This document shows, in pieces, positions 31,099-39,961 of a stretch of DNA of 64,000 nt. How positions within the stretch are numbered: position 1 is the first letter of the stretch; every line of letters starts with the position of its first letter. This DNA comes from an uncultured SAR86 cluster bacterium. Its GTDB lineage: Bacteria > Pseudomonadota > Gammaproteobacteria > Magnimaribacterales > TMED112. The DNA lies in NCBI GenBank assembly GCA_902563885.1, contig CACEYZ010000002.1:90115-154114 (forward strand). The letters run 5' to 3'. The notes beneath the pieces are model-generated. The model had not been told where the DNA came from, did no database searches, and was given only the letters and a program-made list of their open reading frames with translations. A program made the translations under genes and the position numbers.

Positions 31099-33558
31099 CT
31101 ATGAATCTAAAAATTTCGAGATCTTTTTATTTAAATATCTGAAATGAGCTTTTGTATCTTTATCACTCACACCAGATTTTGTAAATTTTTGAATCTTTTC
31201 TAGACTTTCCATAATTGCTGCTTTGGATATCTCATCGTATTGTGGAATTTCACCGCCACCACGAGGACCTCTTGGCATTGCAGGTGCAAATGCACTCATT
31301 AAAGCATCAACATAATTTGATTGTAGGTTTCTTTTAAATGTATTGGGCACTTCTCCTCTAATAAAGATTCCATTAAAGAGATCATCCAAAACTTCTGAAG
31401 GCATATATTTGTTGCCATACTTCGATGAATCAACAAGTCTTGTCATTACTTCAGGGTTTAAAATTTCAACTAATGTTTGCCCTTGCATTTCTAAAACCAT
31501 TTCATGAAGTTGTGGTACGTCATCACGATCGAAATCTGTAAGTCTTTTCTCAGTATGAAGATTCTTAACAATTTCTGGATCAAAATCCCAAGCTTCGTTT
31601 GATAAGTATCTTTTCACTATTAAATCCATTGCTTCTTTTTGTACTTCATATGGCACAGGCTCAAAAGTATTTATACCTTGCCCATTTAGAGATCTTGTTA
31701 CATAAACTCCTCCAATGTGGCCTGCCACACCTGCCATAAATCTACCTTTCGATCTCATTAATCTGTAAAAAGCATTTGTGAAATCATGTTTAGTCTCACC
31801 CTCAACATTAAATATTTCATCCAACTCTTTTATTTTCCTATCAATAGTATCGAATCTTTCAGAGGTATAAGTAATCACATCATTTGAAAGGTCCCAAGTT
31901 CTAAACCTTGGATCAATCCCATATGCCCAGTTCCAAATATATGGAGCTTCAACTGATTTGGATAAAAGTATTTCTCTTTCTTCATCAGTCATATTAGGCT
32001 TATAGCCAAATTCAATGGCCCATTTATCATATTCACCAGGCTCAATAGAAAAGAACCGACCTTGTTTAACTCCCTCTGGAGCAATATTTGGAGGATCGTA
32101 GTCCATTATTGAAGATAGAGTGGCATTTCCTGTTATTGATACATCATGAATTTCTCTGGGTCCATGAAGATAACTTGCATTAAAGTTGTGTATTAAAGCT
32201 AAAGTGTGACCTACTTCATGAAGTGTGAGATTAATGATCCATTGTTCTAGAGGATCATTTTCTTCATCAAATCCCCATAATTTTCTCAAAAGATATCCAG
32301 ATTTAATCGCCGAGAATTCAAGCATTATATCTGAAGCAATAATTTCACCGGTTTTTGGGTTTGCGATACTTGGCCCATAACCAGCTAGACCGGAAGGCTC
32401 GGGTGAATGAGCCCATCTGACAACGTTATATTGAACATCACCCGCATCCCACTCAGCATCATCAGGTTGAATCTTAGCAACAATAGCATTTTTAAAACCA
32501 GCTCTTTCAAATGCTATATTCCATCTTTCTATTCCCTCAACAACAAATGGTTTAATTTCTTCAGGAGTTGAATTTTCTACCCAAAAAACTATTGGTTCTA
32601 CTGGTTCTGAAAGTTCTGCCTCTGGGTCTTTTTTCACAAGTCTCCATTTATTAATAACATCTCTTGCGGGGTATGAGTCATAAGTGGATAAATCAGTTAT
32701 TCTTGCTGAATAGAAGCCTACTCTTTCATCAGCTAGTCTTGGTTTGAAATTATCATCAGGCATTTCAACAAAGAGATGGCTCATTTTGACAGATGTATAT
32801 CTATCATCAGCTACAGAATATATATCTGATGATCCTGAGGGCATTGGGTTAAAAAATCCAAAATTTACTTCAATATTAGTATTCTTCTCATAATTCTTTA
32901 CTTTTTCGACAAAAGTTTTACTTGGATCAGGTTTGCCAAGATCCAGCTCAAGAAAGTCTCTGTATTCAGGTGGTATATTTGGCGATACAGCGGTAAGCAT
33001 TTCAGATAGAAAAACTTTTGAAAAAGGCAGAAGATACCTTCCCTCCTCATCAACTACACTTTTGAATCTGCCAATAAAGGCATCAAAAATTGCAGTCAAT
33101 TTTCTTTTAGAAATATTATTTTCTGTTTCATTCGAAAAATTTGTATTTTTCTTGTAAAGGGCTAGTCCATCCTTAAATTTCCTAAACTCTAGCACTATTC
33201 CATTACCTATTAATCTATCGCCTTTCATTTCTCCTGACATTACACCGGACCCTGTTGGAGCATTAAGAATATAGGCGAAGTAGAGAAACTCTTTATTTAA
33301 ATCATTTTCACTAAGCTCTAAAAAGTATGTATCTTTTTCAGTGTCTTTATAAAGTTTTAAAAAACCATCAATTTCCTCAAATTCACCATCTTTAAGAAAA
33401 TCTTCAATAGTTTTAAATTCATTTATCTTATCTAATACTTTCTTCATTTCTTCAGGCGAAAGAGGCTTACCATCGTCACCTCTAGGCATTGCGCTAAGAG
33501 AATTAGTAAAAAATAAAATAGTTGCAAATATAAATATTAATAAATTGATTTTTTTCAT
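31099..33558 (-). CDS. secreted zinc-dependent metalloprotease (DUF5117/DUF4953)
   Basis: 819 residues with a signal peptide (~1-23). The N-terminal DUF5117-like beta region (DTYFLELSENDLNKEFL, NGIVLEFRKFKDGLALY) is followed by the catalytic domain with HEVGHTLALIHNFNASYLH, matching the extended zinc motif HExxHxxxxxH, then SIMDYDPPNIAPEG (Met-turn-like) and DFDPEIVKNLHTEKRL. Family members commonly have HEVGHTLGLRHNF; here Gly is Ala. The protein is probably periplasmic or secreted, for protein degradation. It stands upstream of the pirin gene with a 13-bp gap and opposite a sugar-dehydrogenase-like gene. Confidence 0.9.
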   Translation of the reverse strand: MKKINLLIFIFATILFFTNSLSAMPRGDDGKPLSPEEMKKVLDKINEFKTIEDFLKDGEFEEIDGFLKLYKDTEKDTYFLELSENDLNKEFLYFAYILNAPTGSGVMSGEMKGDRLIGNGIVLEFRKFKDGLALYKKNTNFSNETENNISKRKLTAIFDAFIGRFKSVVDEEGRYLLPFSKVFLSEMLTAVSPNIPPEYRDFLELDLGKPDPSKTFVEKVKNYEKNTNIEVNFGFFNPMPSGSSDIYSVADDRYTSVKMSHLFVEMPDDNFKPRLADERVGFYSARITDLSTYDSYPARDVINKWRLVKKDPEAELSEPVEPIVFWVENSTPEEIKPFVVEGIERWNIAFERAGFKNAIVAKIQPDDAEWDAGDVQYNVVRWAHSPEPSGLAGYGPSIANPKTGEIIASDIMLEFSAIKSGYLLRKLWGFDEENDPLEQWIINLTLHEVGHTLALIHNFNASYLHGPREIHDVSITGNATLSSIMDYDPPNIAPEGVKQGRFFSIEPGEYDKWAIEFGYKPNMTDEEREILLSKSVEAPYIWNWAYGIDPRFRTWDLSNDVITYTSERFDTIDRKIKELDEIFNVEGETKHDFTNAFYRLMRSKGRFMAGVAGHIGGVYVTRSLNGQGINTFEPVPYEVQKEAMDLIVKRYLSNEAWDFDPEIVKNLHTEKRLTDFDRDDVPQLHEMVLEMQGQTLVEILNPEVMTRLVDSSKYGNKYMPSEVLDDLFNGIFIRGEVPNTFKRNLQSNYVDALMSAFAPAMPRGPRGGGEIPQYDEISKAAIMESLEKIQKFTKSGVSDKDTKAHFRYLNKKISKFLDS

Positions 33559-33639
33559 TTCTGCTCCATTAATTAAGTAGATAAAATGTTATTTGAAAAA
33601 TCTTTTTAAAGCGATGTAAGATTAACATATTTACGGCAT

Positions 33640-34731
33640 ATGAAAAAAATTTTTTTAATAACAATCTTGATTTTCTCAACTCAAATAATTGCATTATCAG
33701 ATAGACTTTCAGTGCCTGATGGCTTCCAAGTAGAGGTTTTCTCTAGCGACATTAAAAATCCTAGACAAATGGCCTTAGGCAATGATTTTCTTTTTGTTGG
33801 AACGAAAGAAGCTGGTGTTGTGTATGCGCTTCCAAAATCAAATCCTGAAGAGAAAATTGAAATTCTAACGGAATTAAATTCACCTACCGGTGTTGCCCTT
33901 CTCAATGGAGACCTCTATGTCGCAGAAATAGATAAGATCATCAAAATTAATAACATCGAAATGTCATTAATGACTGGTGATATTAAATCAGAAATTTATT
34001 TTGAAAACCTACCAAGAAAGAAAATGTTTAACCCATTAAAAAAAATGTGGCATGGGTGGAAATGGATAGCTTTTGGTCCAGACGACAAACTTTATTTATC
34101 TGAGGGTGTTCCATGTAATGTGTGTGAAGAAAAAGATGAAAGATTTGGTTCTATCCTGCAAATTCATGATGGAAATTATGAAATTTATGCAGATGGTGTA
34201 AGAAACAGTGTTGGTTTTGCCTGGCACCCAATTACTCAAAAAATGTATTTTACAGATAATGGAAGAGATTGGATGGGTGATGATATTCCTCCATGTGAAC
34301 TGAATAAAGTTTCTTATAAAGGTGAACACTTTGGATTTCCATATTTTCATGGAAATGATATTCCCGATGATAGTTTTAACGCACCTGATGACTTTAGCTA
34401 TACAAAGCCGGTTTGGGGCTTTCAAGCTCACACTGCTCCATTAGGAATTGATTTTTACACAGGTAGTATGTTTCCTGAAAAATATAAGAATGGTGCATTT
34501 ATTGCGCAACGTGGCTCTTGGAATCGATCAAAAAAAGTTGGTTACAGAGTTCTTTTTGCAGAATTTAAAGATGATGAAATTACATCTATGGAGGTTTTTG
34601 TTGATGGGTGGCTAGATGGCGAAACTTCTCTAGGTAGGCCAGCTTCTGTTTTGATGTATGATGATGGTTCTTTATTGGTATCAGATGATACTGCTAATAA
34701 AATTTTTAAGATTTCTTACCCAATCAATTAA
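33640..34731 (+). CDS. sorbosone dehydrogenase/PQQ-type beta-propeller protein
   Basis: 363 residues with a signal peptide (~1-20). The mature sequence starts LSVPDGFQVEVFSSDIKNPR, the usual entry of L-sorbosone dehydrogenase-like propellers, and continues with repeated strands such as NDFLFVGTKEAGVVYALP, IAFGPDDKLYLSEG, YADGVRNSVGFAWHP (Arg/Asn/Ser of the PQQ-site region) and KMYFTDNGRDWMGDD. C-terminal strands read RPASVLMYDDGSLLVSDD. It may oxidise a sugar or polyol in the periplasm with PQQ, but cofactor binding cannot be proved from sequence. It converges on the metallo-beta-lactamase gene with an 8-bp overlap. Confidence 0.85.
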   Translation: MKKIFLITILIFSTQIIALSDRLSVPDGFQVEVFSSDIKNPRQMALGNDFLFVGTKEAGVVYALPKSNPEEKIEILTELNSPTGVALLNGDLYVAEIDKIIKINNIEMSLMTGDIKSEIYFENLPRKKMFNPLKKMWHGWKWIAFGPDDKLYLSEGVPCNVCEEKDERFGSILQIHDGNYEIYADGVRNSVGFAWHPITQKMYFTDNGRDWMGDDIPPCELNKVSYKGEHFGFPYFHGNDIPDDSFNAPDDFSYTKPVWGFQAHTAPLGIDFYTGSMFPEKYKNGAFIAQRGSWNRSKKVGYRVLFAEFKDDEITSMEVFVDGWLDGETSLGRPASVLMYDDGSLLVSDDTANKIFKISYPIN

Positions 34732-35779
34732 TTTCACTAATAAAAATCTCTTTTGAATTTGAAGGTAAAACTACCATAGTACCGTCAGTAGAAGCTGTCC
34801 AATTTTCAATAGCCTCATCAACGCCTTCAAAAAAGAATTTATCAGACAAAAACCTTATTTCAGTAGGCAGTGTTGGAGTAATATGATAAAAAACAAGATG
34901 TCTTACCATTGCTTCATTAGCTAAATCTACAGCCTCAAGTGGGGTGATATGATAATCAAGAATATCTACAAGAATTTTTTTTAGTTTGTCGTCATTCTGT
35001 TCATCAGCAACCTTGATAAACCTTTCAACAATCTTAGGCGAGATTACCTCACAAAAAAGGATATCAGCATCTTTAAAAGATTTAATAAGCTCAGAATCGT
35101 ATCTTGTATCACCGCTTATGACTAAGACTCTATCTTTATATTCAAACCTGAAGCCCAGCGCAGGTTCGACTGGTTCATGAAAAACTCTAAAGGCTGATAT
35201 TTTTAAATTATCATCCTCAAAAATTATAGAGCCATTTGAAATTTCTTTAGCAATCATGCCAGCAGTTATTGGATCAGCAATTTGTTTACCATGATGCAAA
35301 TATCTGAAATTACTATCTCGAGAAAAGGCTAGATTAAATCCTGAAACAACATCATTGATACCTTCTGGTCCATAAACTTCTAATTTCTGCTTTCTATCTC
35401 TAGTCACCCATGTGACTAAATTTAGATCGCCCAAATCCGCTATATGATCAGAATGGAGGTGGGTAATCAAAACTCCATTTACATCATCTAATAGGTCGCT
35501 ACTCCAAGTCATTAGATTATTCACACTACCATTACCAATATCTACTACATATTTTTTATCCCCTGCTTTAACAAGTAAGCAAGTTTGTGCAACAGCAGTT
35601 CCTAATGGTGAACCGGAACCACAAACTAAAACTGATAAACTATCTTCTTTAGGAAATATCTGATTATTTTCAAGTCCACTCTTTATCAACATATTAAGTA
35701 TGTTGCTCTGAACGTATGAGGCGCTAAAAATACCAAAAGTAATAATGAGTACAAAAATTGTGATTAGAATTTTTTTCAT
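34724..35779 (-). CDS. exported metallo-beta-lactamase-fold hydrolase (RNase Z/AtsA-like)
   Basis: 351 residues. An N-terminal hydrophobic segment (~4-25) indicates export or anchoring. The MBL core has SLSVLVCGSGSPLG, the zinc motif THLHSDHIADLGDL, a later His in FRVFHEPVEPALGF, VISGDTRYDSELIK (bridging Asp) and YHITPLEAVDLANEA with VFYHITP. The overall pattern resembles RNase Z/arylsulfatase-like (AtsA) enzymes, but the export signal argues against tRNA processing. It is the last gene of the acyl-CoA dehydrogenase-dehalogenase operon, overlapping the membrane-protein gene by 4 bp. Confidence 0.85.
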   Translation of the reverse strand: MKKILITIFVLIITFGIFSASYVQSNILNMLIKSGLENNQIFPKEDSLSVLVCGSGSPLGTAVAQTCLLVKAGDKKYVVDIGNGSVNNLMTWSSDLLDDVNGVLITHLHSDHIADLGDLNLVTWVTRDRKQKLEVYGPEGINDVVSGFNLAFSRDSNFRYLHHGKQIADPITAGMIAKEISNGSIIFEDDNLKISAFRVFHEPVEPALGFRFEYKDRVLVISGDTRYDSELIKSFKDADILFCEVISPKIVERFIKVADEQNDDKLKKILVDILDYHITPLEAVDLANEAMVRHLVFYHITPTLPTEIRFLSDKFFFEGVDEAIENWTASTDGTMVVLPSNSKEIFISEIN

Positions 35780-36237
35780 TTTGTTTTAACTTTAAAAAGA
35801 GAGATTATAAAAAATGAAGACAATAAAACTAATACTATCCATGCATATTCTTGGCCTGGGGTAATTCCAGTTTGATAAATGGGTTCTAGTGGATGTATTT
35901 TTCCAACCACCCCTACTCTGAGTATCCATTCCAGTAGCCATATTAGATAGAAAAAAGGCATAAAAGCTTTATATTTTACGATCACTATCCAGCTCATTAA
36001 ACATAATAAAACCTGCATTTCGCCCCACAAAGACCCAAATAAATAAATTAAATTATCTGGATCAGGATTACCTTCAAAAGTTATTATATTTGCTATTGAA
36101 TTTATGCCGGCGTCTTCTGCAAGGAAATGCACGAAACTTCTCCATGTATTCACAATCATGAAAATAATAAAAAAGTATAAAGCTATCTTTGGCCCTTGAT
36201 AATTGTTATCAATTACTTTAGGCAAAAGTCTAGTCAT
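35776..36237 (-). CDS. four-helix membrane protein of unknown function
   Basis: 153 residues with four hydrophobic segments: KIALYFFIIFMIVNTWRSF, a stretch around IYLFGSLWGEMQVLLCLMSW, AFMPFFYLIWLLEWILRVG and YAWIVLVLLSSFFIISLF. The first loop carries HFLAEDAGINSIANI. I do not recognise a family. Both ends overlap neighbours by 4 bp (DUF1330 gene before, MBL hydrolase after), so it is cotranslated with the dehalogenase operon and could be a transporter-like or anchoring subunit; that is only a guess. Confidence 0.75.
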   Translation of the reverse strand: MTRLLPKVIDNNYQGPKIALYFFIIFMIVNTWRSFVHFLAEDAGINSIANIITFEGNPDPDNLIYLFGSLWGEMQVLLCLMSWIVIVKYKAFMPFFYLIWLLEWILRVGVVGKIHPLEPIYQTGITPGQEYAWIVLVLLSSFFIISLFKVKTK

Positions 36238-36635
36238 TGCGTAATTATATTAAGCTGACCTTGAAGTCCTGCACTTCTATGTTTTTCGCTTTCTCTATAA
36301 TCTGAATCAGTAAACATTTTATACATAGCGGATGCTGATGGATATTCTGCAATTGCAACCCATTCCCAACTCTCTTCAACTTCACCAATTAAAAGTCCTT
36401 TTACTTCACCAAAAAATAAAGTCTTGCCGCCAACTTTTTCAAGATGATTTACAACTTCAGTAGCATATATCGAGTAGGCTTCTACTCCTGATAAGTCTGT
36501 TTTTCGACCGTCTTCATACACTGCTTTATCTTTGAACTTTAACAAATTAACCATTTTTATAGGCTTATCTGTTGGAAAGTTTTTAAAGTCTTCTATTTGT
36601 ATTTTTGAGGGATATAGCTGATTAATTACTTCCAT
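36234..36635 (-). CDS. DUF1330/EthD-like dimeric alpha-beta barrel protein
   Basis: 133 residues. Features: KPIKMVNLLKFKDKAVYED, SGVEAYSIYATEVVNHLEKV, GGKTLFFGEVKGLLIGE, EWVAIAEYPSASAMYKMFTD and a short Gln/Leu tail. This is the DUF1330 ferredoxin-like fold seen in small ligand-binding or auxiliary proteins. It overlaps the dehalogenase end by 14 bp and the membrane-protein gene by 4 bp. A role in handling a product of that pathway is possible but unproven. Confidence 0.85.
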   Translation of the reverse strand: MEVINQLYPSKIQIEDFKNFPTDKPIKMVNLLKFKDKAVYEDGRKTDLSGVEAYSIYATEVVNHLEKVGGKTLFFGEVKGLLIGEVEESWEWVAIAEYPSASAMYKMFTDSDYRESEKHRSAGLQGQLNIITQ

Positions 36636-37701
36636 TCATTATTCCATTTGACTTCATAAACGTAACTATGATTTCTGAAATCTCTTTCGGTTGTGTTTCT
36701 TGACAAAAATGACCTGCACCTTTCAAGATAGTATGTTTTTGCCCTTTTGTTCCTGGACACTTTTCCAAAAATGGCTTATCCATTCCAACTGTAACAGGAT
36801 CATTATCTGCAAAAGCACACAGTAAGGGTTTTTCGAATTTCTCAAAAAATTTCCATGCTTTTTTTTGTGCTTCGACCGCTGCATCGTCAGGTAAAGTAGG
36901 AACTTGACTGGGCATTGCCCTGCAAACCATTTTATAGGAACTATTTGGGAAGGGAGCATTATATGCTTTTTCTAGATCTGAGACTAATGGAGAAATTCCC
37001 TCTAACCCTAATTCGTAAAACAGGCCTGAAATTTTCATTTGCATTCGTGTTCTTTTTTCAAACATCGGTGCAACGAGTAGGCCAGCAGGAAAATTTTTCT
37101 TGTTTAATGACCATTTTTGCCAATAAGCAAAAGCCATTGGGCCAGGTTTTTTAAAAGCTCTAACAAATTCACTGGTGGTCGGAACGTGTTTAGAAGCTTT
37201 AAATTCCTTTATTTTTCTATGTGTTTCTGGATCCATATTTCGAGATAAAGGAACGCCTGTATTTGATATCACAGCTCCAGAAAATCTGTCACCATTATCA
37301 GCAATAACTCTTAATCCTATTAGACCGCCCCAATCTTGGCCAAAAAATGTTATTTTTTTGAAATCATTTTGTCTAATCCAGGTATTCATCCAATCAACCT
37401 GGGTTTGATATGTGTAATCTTCAATTGAACTTGGTTTGTCTGATCGACCATATCCAACTAAATCAGGTGCAATTATTCTCGCTCCTGCTTTGGTGAGGTA
37501 TGGAATGATTTTTCTATAGAGGTAGGACCAAACTGGCTGTCCATGCATCAAAAGTACAATGGGTCCATCTTTGGGACCTTCATCCAAATGATGAATTCTT
37601 AGTTCAACTCCGCTCTTATCCTTTATATTCGTATAGTTAGGCTCAAAAGGAAAATCTTTGAGGTTTTTAAATCTGTGATCTGGAGTTCTTAAAACCTTCA
37701 T
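36622..37701 (-). CDS. haloalkane dehalogenase, subfamily I (DhlA-like)
   Basis: 359 residues of alpha/beta hydrolase. The N-terminus VLRTPDHRFKNLKDFPFEPN closely follows Xanthobacter DhlA. HGQPVWSYLYRKIIPYL, then IIAPDLVGYGRSDKP, and the nucleophile elbow GQDWGGLIGL give Asp123 with Trp124, the halide-stabilising neighbour. The acid is probably the Asp in FADNDPV and the base His is in GAGHFCQE. It would split carbon-halogen bonds hydrolytically; epoxide hydrolase activity cannot be excluded without substrate tests. It follows the acyl-CoA dehydrogenase gene (TAATG overlap). Confidence 0.85.
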   Translation of the reverse strand: MKVLRTPDHRFKNLKDFPFEPNYTNIKDKSGVELRIHHLDEGPKDGPIVLLMHGQPVWSYLYRKIIPYLTKAGARIIAPDLVGYGRSDKPSSIEDYTYQTQVDWMNTWIRQNDFKKITFFGQDWGGLIGLRVIADNGDRFSGAVISNTGVPLSRNMDPETHRKIKEFKASKHVPTTSEFVRAFKKPGPMAFAYWQKWSLNKKNFPAGLLVAPMFEKRTRMQMKISGLFYELGLEGISPLVSDLEKAYNAPFPNSSYKMVCRAMPSQVPTLPDDAAVEAQKKAWKFFEKFEKPLLCAFADNDPVTVGMDKPFLEKCPGTKGQKHTILKGAGHFCQETQPKEISEIIVTFMKSNGIMNGSN

Positions 37702-38918
37702 TATTTTGACTCTTGTAAAAATTTTGCAAATTCTAATCTAGCAACACTTCTTCTGTGGACCTCGTCTGGACCATCTGCTAGCCGCAAGCATCTCATGAAT
37801 GCGTACATCTTTGCTAAAGGAAAATCTTGAGATACACCTCCTCCGCCATGCATTTGTATCGCTCTATCAATCACATCGCATGCAACATTTGGAGCTACAA
37901 CTTTAATTTGTGCAATCTCGCTGGCAGCAACTTTATTGCCGTACTTATCCATTGCCCATGCAGCATGCAAGGTAAGAAGTCTTGCTTGGTTTATTTCCAT
38001 CCTTGAATTAGCAATAACATCATAATTTCCGCCCAGTTTTGCTAATTCTTTTCCAAATGCTGTTCTCTCCATTGATCGTTTACACATGAGCTCAAAAGCA
38101 ACTTCAGCAGCTCCAACTGAACGCATACAATGGTGAATTCTGCCCGGACCTAATCTTCCTTGAGCAATTTCAAAACCTCTACCCTCTCCTAGCACAACAT
38201 TTTCATATGGCACTTTCACATTATTGAATTTAATATGTGCATGCCCGTGTGGAGCATCGTCATATCCAAAGACATGCATCATTCTTTGCACTTCAACACC
38301 TGGAGTATCTGTAGGAACTAGAATCATTGAGTGTCTTTGATGTCTCTCATTTTCCGGATTTGTGACGCACATAAAAATAATTAATTTACATCTTGGGTCT
38401 CCTGCACCAGAGGTCCACCACTTTTCACCATTAATTACCCATTCTCCATTAACTAGTTTTGCCGTTGCTTCCATATTAGTTGCATCTGAGGAAGCTACAT
38501 TAGGTTCAGTCATTCCGAATGCGGACCTTATTTCGCCATTTAAAAGAGGCTTTAACCAAGTATCTTTTTGTTCATTTGAACCATATCTAACCAGCACTTC
38601 CATATTTCCGGTATCTGGTGCGCTACAGTTCATAGCTTCTGAAGCAAAAACAGTTCGCCCCATTTCTTCAGCTAGGTGTGCATATTCAAAATTTGATAGC
38701 CCAGCTCCAAATTCACTATCTGGCAAAAATAGGTTCCAAAGACCGCTTTTACGTGCTTCTTTCTTTAGTTCCTCTAACTCTGGGTGTGGCTTCCATCTGT
38801 CTTTTTCAGGTATTTCTTTTCCATGAATTTTCGCTTCTACAGGCAAAACTACTTCTTCAACAAATTCCTTTACTTTTGGAAGGTAAAAATCGATTTTTTC
38901 TGTGGTTTCAAATTGCAT
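37701..38918 (-). CDS. acyl-CoA dehydrogenase
   Basis: 405 residues. Typical motifs: [20 protein letters not shown] with [20 protein letters not shown], the FAD-binding middle domain, [40 protein letters not shown] and the C-terminal [20 protein letters not shown] followed by [18 protein letters not shown]. This long ACAD11-like or AcdA-type group handles long or branched acyl-CoAs. It is first in the minus-strand operon with the dehalogenase, DUF1330, membrane and MBL genes, and diverges from a LysR regulator; that arrangement suggests LysR control. Confidence 0.93.
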   Translation of the reverse strand: MQFETTEKIDFYLPKVKEFVEEVVLPVEAKIHGKEIPEKDRWKPHPELEELKKEARKSGLWNLFLPDSEFGAGLSNFEYAHLAEEMGRTVFASEAMNCSAPDTGNMEVLVRYGSNEQKDTWLKPLLNGEIRSAFGMTEPNVASSDATNMEATAKLVNGEWVINGEKWWTSGAGDPRCKLIIFMCVTNPENERHQRHSMILVPTDTPGVEVQRMMHVFGYDDAPHGHAHIKFNNVKVPYENVVLGEGRGFEIAQGRLGPGRIHHCMRSVGAAEVAFELMCKRSMERTAFGKELAKLGGNYDVIANSRMEINQARLLTLHAAWAMDKYGNKVAASEIAQIKVVAPNVACDVIDRAIQMHGGGGVSQDFPLAKMYAFMRCLRLADGPDEVHRRSVARLEFAKFLQESK

Positions 38919-38950
38919 TTTTAATGTATAAAAAAAATTTCTTAAATACT

Positions 38951-38984
38951 ATAAATGTTATTTATAATATGTAATTACATTTAT
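38951..38984. promoter_or_regulatory. inverted repeat in the LysR/acyl-CoA dehydrogenase gap
   Basis: ATAAATGT (38951-38958) and ACATTTAT (38977-38984) are perfect reverse complements 18 bp apart, and the second arm overlaps a 10-bp palindrome TGTAATTACA (38970-38979). The size and the T-N11-A style symmetry suit a LysR-type regulator bound between its own gene and the divergent operon. High A+T content makes chance repeats more likely. Confidence 0.4.
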
Positions 38985-39001
38985 AATTATAATTCATACT
39001 T

Positions 39002-39907
39002 ATGAAGTTAAATAATTTAGACCTAAATTTATTAGTAGTATTTAATGCCATTTATACAGAAGGCAGTCTTACAAAAGCAGGTGAGATTGTAGGCATAACC
39101 CAACCAGCAGTAAGTAGTGCTCTTTCAAAACTCCGTGAATATTTTGATGATCAGCTTTTTATAAGAGTTGGTCAAGGAGTGAAGCCAACTGCTAAGACTG
39201 AAAATATCATTATTCATGTAAGAGATGCTCTATCTATACTTCAAAAAAGTATTGAGGTACCGGAGTCTTTTGATCCAGCTGTATCTAGTAGAACTTTTCG
39301 CTTATCGCTTAATGATGTTTCTGAGGGTCGTGTGCTGCCTATTCTAATGACAAAGATTAGGAGAGTAGCACCTAATGTAAAGGTATCAAGTTATTACACA
39401 ATGAGAGAAGATTTACTTCATTCTTTGGCAGCAAATGAAGTTAATTTTGCTGTTGATCCTTTTCCTCCATCTGAAACAGATATTAAAAAAGAAATAATAT
39501 TTGAAGACGAATTTGTCTGTGGATTTAGGAGGGATCACCCTTTAGCCAGTTCAAAAAATTTGTCTATTGACCAGTACCTAGAACTAGATCATATCCATAT
39601 TTCAGGAAGAAGAACTGGAGGAGCATTAGTTGATAATGCTCTCTCAAAATTACAAGTTGAAAGGAGGGTTATTCTTCGTGCGCAGCATTATTTAATCACA
39701 CCTGAAATACTTAAAAATTCAGATATGGTTTTAACATGTACTAAGGCATTCGCTAAGAAACATAAACTTGCTTTTAAAACTCTTCCATTCGAAGTTGCAC
39801 CTTCACAGTTTTTTCTTGCATGGCACGAATCAAATGATAACGATCCTGGCCATATATGGCTTAAATCTTTAATAAAAGAATCTTTCCAAGAAGCAAAACT
39901 AAAGTAA
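39002..39907 (+). CDS. LysR-family transcriptional regulator
   Basis: 301 residues. The winged HTH (1-65) reads LNNLDLNLLVVFNAIYTEGS with GITQPAVSSALSKLREYFDD and FIRVGQGVKPT; residues ~90-295 form the effector domain with RTFRLSLNDVSEGRVLPILM. The sequence resembles the NodD/LinR-like branch, where the HTH begins 'LN.fdLNLL'. It diverges from the acyl-CoA dehydrogenase-dehalogenase operon and is followed by putA 54 bp later, so either could be the target; the divergent operon is the usual choice for LysR proteins. Confidence 0.92.
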   Translation: MKLNNLDLNLLVVFNAIYTEGSLTKAGEIVGITQPAVSSALSKLREYFDDQLFIRVGQGVKPTAKTENIIIHVRDALSILQKSIEVPESFDPAVSSRTFRLSLNDVSEGRVLPILMTKIRRVAPNVKVSSYYTMREDLLHSLAANEVNFAVDPFPPSETDIKKEIIFEDEFVCGFRRDHPLASSKNLSIDQYLELDHIHISGRRTGGALVDNALSKLQVERRVILRAQHYLITPEILKNSDMVLTCTKAFAKKHKLAFKTLPFEVAPSQFFLAWHESNDNDPGHIWLKSLIKESFQEAKLK

Positions 39908-39961
39908 AAACGGTTTAGTAATCCAACATTTTTCAAGAAGAAAAGTTAAAATATTCTTGCT

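Noticed and set aside
38362..38974. Two overlapping plus-strand frames opposite the acyl-CoA dehydrogenase
   Set aside because: Antisense shadows of a clearly conserved gene, one running through the AT-rich promoter gap.
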